This document shows, piece after piece, positions 62,701 through 64,000 of a DNA stretch of 64,000 nucleotides (position 1 is its first letter; the number at the start of each line of letters is the position of its first letter). A program made the position numbers and the translations under genes. This DNA is from Theocolax elegans. Taxonomy: Eukaryota; Arthropoda; Insecta; Hymenoptera; Cerocephalidae. Below the pieces are notes generated by a model, which had not been told where the DNA came from, did no database searches, and saw only the letters and a list, made by a program, of their open reading frames with translations. The DNA lies in the NCBI GenBank assembly GCA_026168455.1, contig CM047429.1, forward strand, positions 58,843,623 through 58,907,622. Reading direction: 5' to 3'.

Positions 62701-64000
62701 TACGCCACACGGTCAATAAGCTCCATTGCATGTAAGTTATTTTATGTTTCTTTGAATATCTTTGCGAGTGAAATGAATTTGTAAACAAGAATATCAATAC
62801 CCTGTGTAGGGTGTGTTGCTTACTAAATAAGTAGAATATTTATATTTTAATAGATCGCTTTAAATACTTATATGCTACATTAAGTTTTGAACAGTAGGTT
62901 TTTATATTCGTTGAAAAATATTAATTCTTATATTATTAATAACTGTAATTCGTAGTAGTCAGTTTAACAATATCACATTTTGTGTAAATAGTAAAATGTT
63001 AATATTAATACGCTAATACCGCTATGATATTTGAATCTTTAATATTATTGAATTTCAGAATGCTTTTACTCAAAAATATGTTAATTCAATTTACATATTT
63101 TATTGTGTTGTCTGCTTTTATTACTTATTCTAACTCGTTGACGTGAGTGAGTTCACAAGTGTGAATAACGTAGTACAGCAGTAATCGAATGTAACAGCTT
63201 TTTCTCATTAGCATTCATAAATTGAGAAAGTGAAGTAATATTAATAGGCCATGTCTAATTAATTAAAAAAATATGATAATTTAATAATTGTTATTATGTA
63301 TTACAGAATAGGGATATTTTTGACTTTTACACAATTTTATCGGATGCTATTGTGTGCAAGATATTGGTGGAAGTATTGATATTATAATTTTGCATTTCTC
63401 CGAATTTTTAAATGTATTGACGAACTTTTAACAATGCACATCTTGGTATCAATAAAAGGTACTCTAATTTTGATAAGTATTAAATATTATATATAATAAT
63501 TTAAATTCATTTATTTAACAAATGTTTGTTGTTGGTTAACAAACATTTTGTGAATTGTTTTTTTACACTAGTTCTGGCGTACATTTTTCTGGTATACACA
63601 GAGCAAACAATGTTTTATAGAAATCAATATGTTTTTATTTGTATTCGTAGTCCATCGTTATACTAAGAAAAAGTAATTTTTTTCGATTTGTACTCTATTT
63701 TTAAAATTTTTATAGGAAGATCAGACTGAAAATTTAACACGATCTATTGTTTGTATTGTTATTCGTATTTCTCAGTTTTTATTAATATAAAGTATTATTT
63801 AACGTTCTTCATTATTTGTGAGTAAAATAATGAAGAAACGAAACGAGTTATTTAAATATTTCTGAATAATCGTTTAAAGGAATTAATCGGTAAATACAAA
63901 TTTTATCCGTATTTTCGATACAATACAACCTATTCTTGTATTGTTGTGTGAGCACTTGTGCACACTCGGAAGTAAATTAGATATATGAAGTAAAACGTTA
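62701..64000. other. Sequence downstream of the array
   Basis: AT-rich with no supportable gene. It may include the 3' end of the predicted RNA (AATAAA at 63,451-63,456). Confidence 0.45.

Larger units (their letters stand above)
52180..63470 (+). ncRNA. Predicted multi-exon repeat long noncoding RNA
   Basis: The proposed transcription unit has a leader exon (52,180-52,249), a short second exon (53,712-53,807), 33 tandemly repeated exons (53,878-62,378) and a terminal exon from 62,445. Candidate poly(A) signals are ATTAAA at 62,672 and AATAAA at 63,451; the 3' end is uncertain. Splicing would give about 6.4 kb plus the terminal exon. The only ATG in the leader exon begins a 7-codon frame (52,225-52,248). 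The array exons do not keep one frame (189, 190 or 191 nt) and most carry TAA or TAG in every frame, so coding is unlikely. The evidence for transcription is the set of conserved splice signals plus the upstream promoter. No homologue recognised. The alternative is a satellite whose monomer happens to resemble exon plus intron. Confidence 0.55.

Overview
This 64 kb window looks like AT-rich, gene-poor nuclear DNA from an insect. The clues are short introns with insect-style splice signals, dispersed MITEs, many simple repeats and an intact Ty1/copia-class LTR retrotransposon. A hymenopteran, perhaps an ant, is a plausible guess, but nothing in the sequence proves it. I recognise no conserved host protein-coding gene. 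The reading frames of 60-180 codons scattered over both strands are mostly chance frames.

Layout. Bases 1-14,847 are intergenic DNA with two palindromic MITEs (702-884 and 7357-7596), a small hairpin-forming tandem repeat and a repeat-element terminus (13,109-13,330). Bases 14,848-22,325 are a complete copia-type element: 234-bp LTRs that read as identical, a 5-bp TTAAA target duplication, a primer site resembling that of Drosophila copia, a long purine-rich leader with a 48-bp minisatellite, and a gag-protease-integrase frame followed by a reverse transcriptase-RNase H frame offset by -1. Bases 25,587-26,560 are an almost perfect inverted repeat with 480-bp arms and a loop of about 14 nt. 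Bases 32,181-32,888 hold an older fold-back repeat. GC-richer islands near 30.7, 38.2 and 41.1 kb have weak coding character; the last carries a CCHC zinc-knuckle motif and is probably a decayed gag.

The most unusual feature fills 52.1-62.6 kb: a tandem array in which the repeated unit of about 262 bp is an exon (mostly 189-191 nt) plus a short intron (66 or 71 nt). Thirty-three array exons occur in a row. Each is flanked by a GTAAGTA donor, a CTAAC branch-point motif and a pyrimidine tract ending in CAG. A TATA box (52,146), an initiator-like sequence and a strong donor (GAG|GTGAGTG at 52,250) lie upstream, and a diverged terminal copy lies downstream. Exon lengths are not consistently multiples of three and most copies carry stops, so the inferred product is a long noncoding RNA whose spliced form (over 6.3 kb) would be a tandem repeat with the motif CCAGCGAGGGATA about twice per exon. 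The array also contains a 3,389-bp higher-order duplication of 13 units. Transcription and splicing are inferred from sequence only.
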